A stretch of DNA of 6,760 bases from Bacillota bacterium (GTDB lineage Bacteria > Bacillota > Clostridia > Oscillospirales > QAMX01): contig JAKPBM010000297.1 of the NCBI GenBank assembly GCA_029778935.1, positions 1 to 6,760 on the forward strand, in the 5' to 3' direction. Positions 4,909 to 6,760 of the stretch are shown here, one piece after another (position 1 is the stretch's first letter; every line of letters starts with the position of its first letter). Below the pieces are notes generated by a model. That model saw only the letters and a program-made list of their open reading frames with translations, ran no database searches and had not been told where the DNA came from. A program made the position numbers and the translations under genes.

Positions 4909-6122
4909 TGAAAAATATAAAACTTCAGATAATCCGTTTCCGGCACGTTCCACAAGATGGGATGGTCCGGCGATTGCTGGCGGGCTTCGATCTGCCGCAA
5001 AGACACGGCGGCGTCTTTTGCGGCGTCGGCCAGCACCTTGCGGAACAGCTCGTCGGGCATAAAGTGGCTGCAGCTGCAGGTGGCCAGGTACCCGCCCCGG
5101 GGCAGCAGCTTCATGGCCCTTAAGTTAATCTCCTTATACCCTCTGGCGGCGGAATGAACCGTTTTGCGGGACTTGGTAAACGCCGGCGGGTCGAGGATGA
5201 TAAAGTCGAAATCGCGGTTTTTCCTCTCCACCAGATTTAACAGCAGGTCGAACACGTCTACGCAGAGAAAGTCCATCCGCCCGTCTAGCCCGTTGCGCGT
5301 TGCGTTGGCTTTCGCCATTTCGATAGCCTGTTCGGAGATGTCCACACAGGTGACCCGCTCCGCCCCGCCTAGTGCTGCGTTCAGGCCGAAAGAGCCGGTG
5401 TGGGTAAAGCAGTCCAGCACCCGCTTGCCTTTGGCAATCCGGGCCACGGCGGCGCGGTTGTATTTCTGGTCCAGAAAGAAGCCGGTTTTCTGCCCGTTTT
5501 CCACGTCTACCAGGTACCAAACACCGTTTTCGCAAATCTCCGTTACGGCGGAGTCCGGCGCGGGAAAGCCGTCCGCCCAGCCCTTATACTCCGGCAGCCC
5601 TTCTTTGGCCCGAAGGTCAATATCGTTGCGCTCGAAAATGCCGGCGACCGTCTCCCCCATTTCGCTTAGCACATCCCAAAGGGCACGGTATACCGTCTCT
5701 TTGACCAGCTCCATGCCCAAAGAGGTGATCTGAACGGACAGGATATTGCCGTAGCGGTCCACCGTCAGCCCGGGCATCTGGTCCGCTTCCCCGTGAATCA
5801 GGCGGCAGCAGGTAAAATCGGCCCCCGGCATAACGGTTTTGCGGTACATAACGGCATACTCCACCCGCCGGCGCCAGAATTTCGCGTCGAATGTGTCGTT
5901 GGCGTTGCGGGAAATCAGGCGGACGGTGATTTTGCTGTTGTTGTTGTAAAACCCCGTGCCCAGAAAGGCGTTTCCGGCAAGTACGTCCACCAGCCCGCCG
6001 TTTTGCACGTCGCCCTCTAACTTTACGATTTCCTCCCCGTACACCCACGGATGCCCGCTTCGAACGCTTCGCTCGGCCTTGGGGGTAATGGTGACTTTGG
6101 GATACTGCCGTTCCTGTTTCAT
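4899..6122 (-). CDS. rlmI: RlmI-class 23S rRNA (cytosine-C5) methyltransferase with N-terminal PUA domain
   Basis: The 407-residue protein matches the length and layout of E. coli RlmI, which makes m5C1962 in 23S rRNA using S-adenosylmethionine. An RNA-binding PUA domain occupies about 7-75 (HPWVYGEEI at 24-32). An EEHEE-like middle region follows, then KTGFFLDQKYNR (212-223) and the Rossmann methyltransferase: motif I LDCFTHTGSFGLNAA (236-250), acidic Asp261 in VDISEQAIEMAKAN, motif IV LDPPAF (310-315), and motif VI CSCSH (349-353), where Cys351 is the probable catalytic cysteine. The start at 6120-6122 is chosen over the longer in-frame start at 6191 because AAGGAG (6129-6134) lies 6 bases upstream and the promoter -10 (6154-6159) lies inside the longer version. 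Exact target orthology in this organism is inferred, not shown. It is a single-gene unit convergent with the metallophosphoesterase. Confidence 0.93.
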   Translation of the reverse strand: MKQERQYPKVTITPKAERSVRSGHPWVYGEEIVKLEGDVQNGGLVDVLAGNAFLGTGFYNNNSKITVRLISRNANDTFDAKFWRRRVEYAVMYRKTVMPGADFTCCRLIHGEADQMPGLTVDRYGNILSVQITSLGMELVKETVYRALWDVLSEMGETVAGIFERNDIDLRAKEGLPEYKGWADGFPAPDSAVTEICENGVWYLVDVENGQKTGFFLDQKYNRAAVARIAKGKRVLDCFTHTGSFGLNAALGGAERVTCVDISEQAIEMAKANATRNGLDGRMDFLCVDVFDLLLNLVERKNRDFDFIILDPPAFTKSRKTVHSAARGYKEINLRAMKLLPRGGYLATCSCSHFMPDELFRKVLADAAKDAAVSLRQIEARQQSPDHPILWNVPETDYLKFYIFQVV

Positions 6123-6153
6123 CCGAATCTCCTTGCGAAAAAATTTCTTGCTG

Positions 6154-6182
6154 ATTGTAGCACATTTTGCCTTTTGCTTCAA
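6154..6182 (-). promoter_or_regulatory. Sigma-A-type promoter of the RlmI-like gene
   Basis: On the minus strand, -35 TTGAAG (6177-6182, four of six) is followed after exactly 17 bp by -10 TACAAT (6154-6159, five of six) with an extended TGC before it. The start would be near 6147, giving a leader of about 25 bases. This placement supports translation from 6122. Confidence 0.8.
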
Positions 6183-6243
6183 CGGCAACATCAGTGTTTG
6201 ACGGAAGCCTTCGGTTTAGTCATGCTACGGGCGCAAAGCGCAC

Positions 6244-6274
6244 AGGCCCGCCAGGCCCGCCGGCTGCGGCGGGC
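6244..6274. repeat. Tandem 9-bp duplication merging into a strong G+C hairpin
   Basis: AGGCCCGCC occurs twice in tandem (6244-6252 and 6253-6261). The second copy forms part of a perfect 8-bp stem GCCCGCCG/CGGCGGGC (6255-6262 with 6267-6274, loop GCTG). It lies between the broken methyltransferase gene and the RlmI-like gene. With no T-run it is not a standard terminator, although it could weakly insulate the two. The rest of 6183-6371 holds nothing I recognise. Confidence 0.5.
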
Positions 6275-6371
6275 AATGCAATCTCTGCGGAAAACCTTGC
6301 ATAAACGCCCAAACCGCCGATTCCCTGCAAAACCGGCAAAAAGAAGGACGCGTTTTATGCGGCCTTTTCCT

Positions 6372-6760
6372 TTACTTTTTCACCGCCGTCATCATAAACA
6401 GGGTCAAATACCCTTCCGTATCCGCGTCGTGCAGGTCTTTATCGCACATTACGCGCCATAACTCCGTGCCGTCGGGCACGTCGCCGGAAAAAGGTTACGT
6501 CCACGAGACCGGTTTTCTCCCACAAATCCCGCCACCAAGACGCGCTGTGAAAGGCAAACATGTCCTTTTCCCAGTAAGGCCGCATGGCTTCAGGCAGGCC
6601 GTTGGCAAACTCCCTGGTCAGCCCCGGGCTGATAATGCCGAACTGGCCGCCCGGCCGCACCAGTTTCGCATAGAAGCACGGAACATACGTTTCGTCCGTC
6701 CCGTACTAGTGGTCCGAGTCGACGCTGACGGCCGCGTCGAAGAAGTTGTCGGCATACGGC
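6372..6760 (-). pseudogene. Broken class I SAM-dependent methyltransferase, 3' part (runs off right edge)
   Basis: The minus strand encodes the C-terminal half of a small-molecule SAM methyltransferase: PYADNFFDAAVSVDSDH, then an in-frame TAG (6706-6708), then YGTDETYVPCFYAKLV and RPGGQFGIISPGLTREF, later PYWEKDMFAFHSASWWRDLW and EKTGLVDVT. After VDVTFF the frame breaks. Skipping one base near 6486 (just past an A5 run on the plus strand at 6488-6492) restores GDVPDGTELWRVMCDKD through to MMTAVKK and a TAA at 6372-6374. Two independent lesions imply a decayed gene. The TAG stands where related proteins usually have an aromatic residue (DSYHYFG-like), consistent with TAC to TAG; a neighbouring Asp likewise looks like TAC to GAC. 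The DAAVSVD and VRPGG segments correspond to the post-SAM-binding core; motif I lies beyond the window. Substrate unknown. Sequencing error could explain one lesion but less easily both. Confidence 0.82.

Noticed and set aside
6123..6191. Longer start for the RlmI-like protein at 6191
   Set aside because: The promoter -10 and predicted transcript start lie inside this extension, and AAGGAG is placed correctly for 6122; the PUA domain begins right after that start.
6439..6660. Stand-alone 73-residue protein starting at a GTG
   Set aside because: Its N-terminus is the middle of a methyltransferase fold and its last 15 or so residues are out of frame with the true C-terminus, so it is a fragment of a broken gene.
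6706..6708. TAG read through as pyrrolysine or by suppression
   Set aside because: A separate frameshift lies downstream in the same gene, so decay explains both; no pyrrolysine genes or specific context are visible.
6705..6724. ACTAGT and GTCGAC close together, resembling a cloning polylinker
   Set aside because: The surrounding sequence continues the methyltransferase coding frame on both sides, so these are chance sites rather than vector sequence.

Overview
The window looks like chromosomal DNA from a G+C-rich Firmicute, most likely a gut-type Clostridia (Oscillospiraceae/Ruminococcaceae-like). This is an inference from strong AGGAGG-type ribosome binding sites, extended -10 promoters, intrinsic terminators and gene families common there. 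No mobile element, CRISPR array, tRNA or rRNA was found.

Layout: (1) 1-657, minus strand: N-terminal 219 residues of a MATE-family efflux transporter running off the left edge, with a good promoter at 693-721. (2) 722-1348: about 630 bp with no convincing gene. (3) 1433-2959, plus: a compact, cytoplasmic glycoside hydrolase family 31 enzyme of the MYORG-like type, divergent from the MATE gene and with its own extended -10 promoter. (4) 2960-3185: a 3' region holding a chain of five hairpins that ends in a clear intrinsic terminator. (5) 3377-3676, plus: an unusual 99-residue Gly/His/Arg-repeat protein with an eight-proline run, a Cys cluster and a C-terminal membrane anchor. (6) 3677-3985: intergenic, with a weak terminator candidate. 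(7) 3986-4696, plus: a calcineurin-like metallophosphoesterase. (8) 4765-4810: a perfect 16-bp-stem terminator that serves both convergent genes. (9) 4899-6122, minus: an RlmI-class 23S rRNA (cytosine-C5) methyltransferase with a PUA domain. (10) 6372-6760, minus: the 3' part of a class I SAM-dependent methyltransferase broken by an in-frame TAG and a frameshift, so read as a pseudogene.

The genes appear to be independent single-gene transcription units rather than an operon or a functional cluster: each intact gene has its own ribosome binding site, intergenic gaps exceed 200 bp, terminators separate most of them, and no shared pathway is evident. The most unusual items are the small repeat/poly-Pro/tail-anchored protein (whose gene carries a strong G-quadruplex motif on the template strand), the hairpin chain behind the GH31 gene, and the decaying methyltransferase gene.
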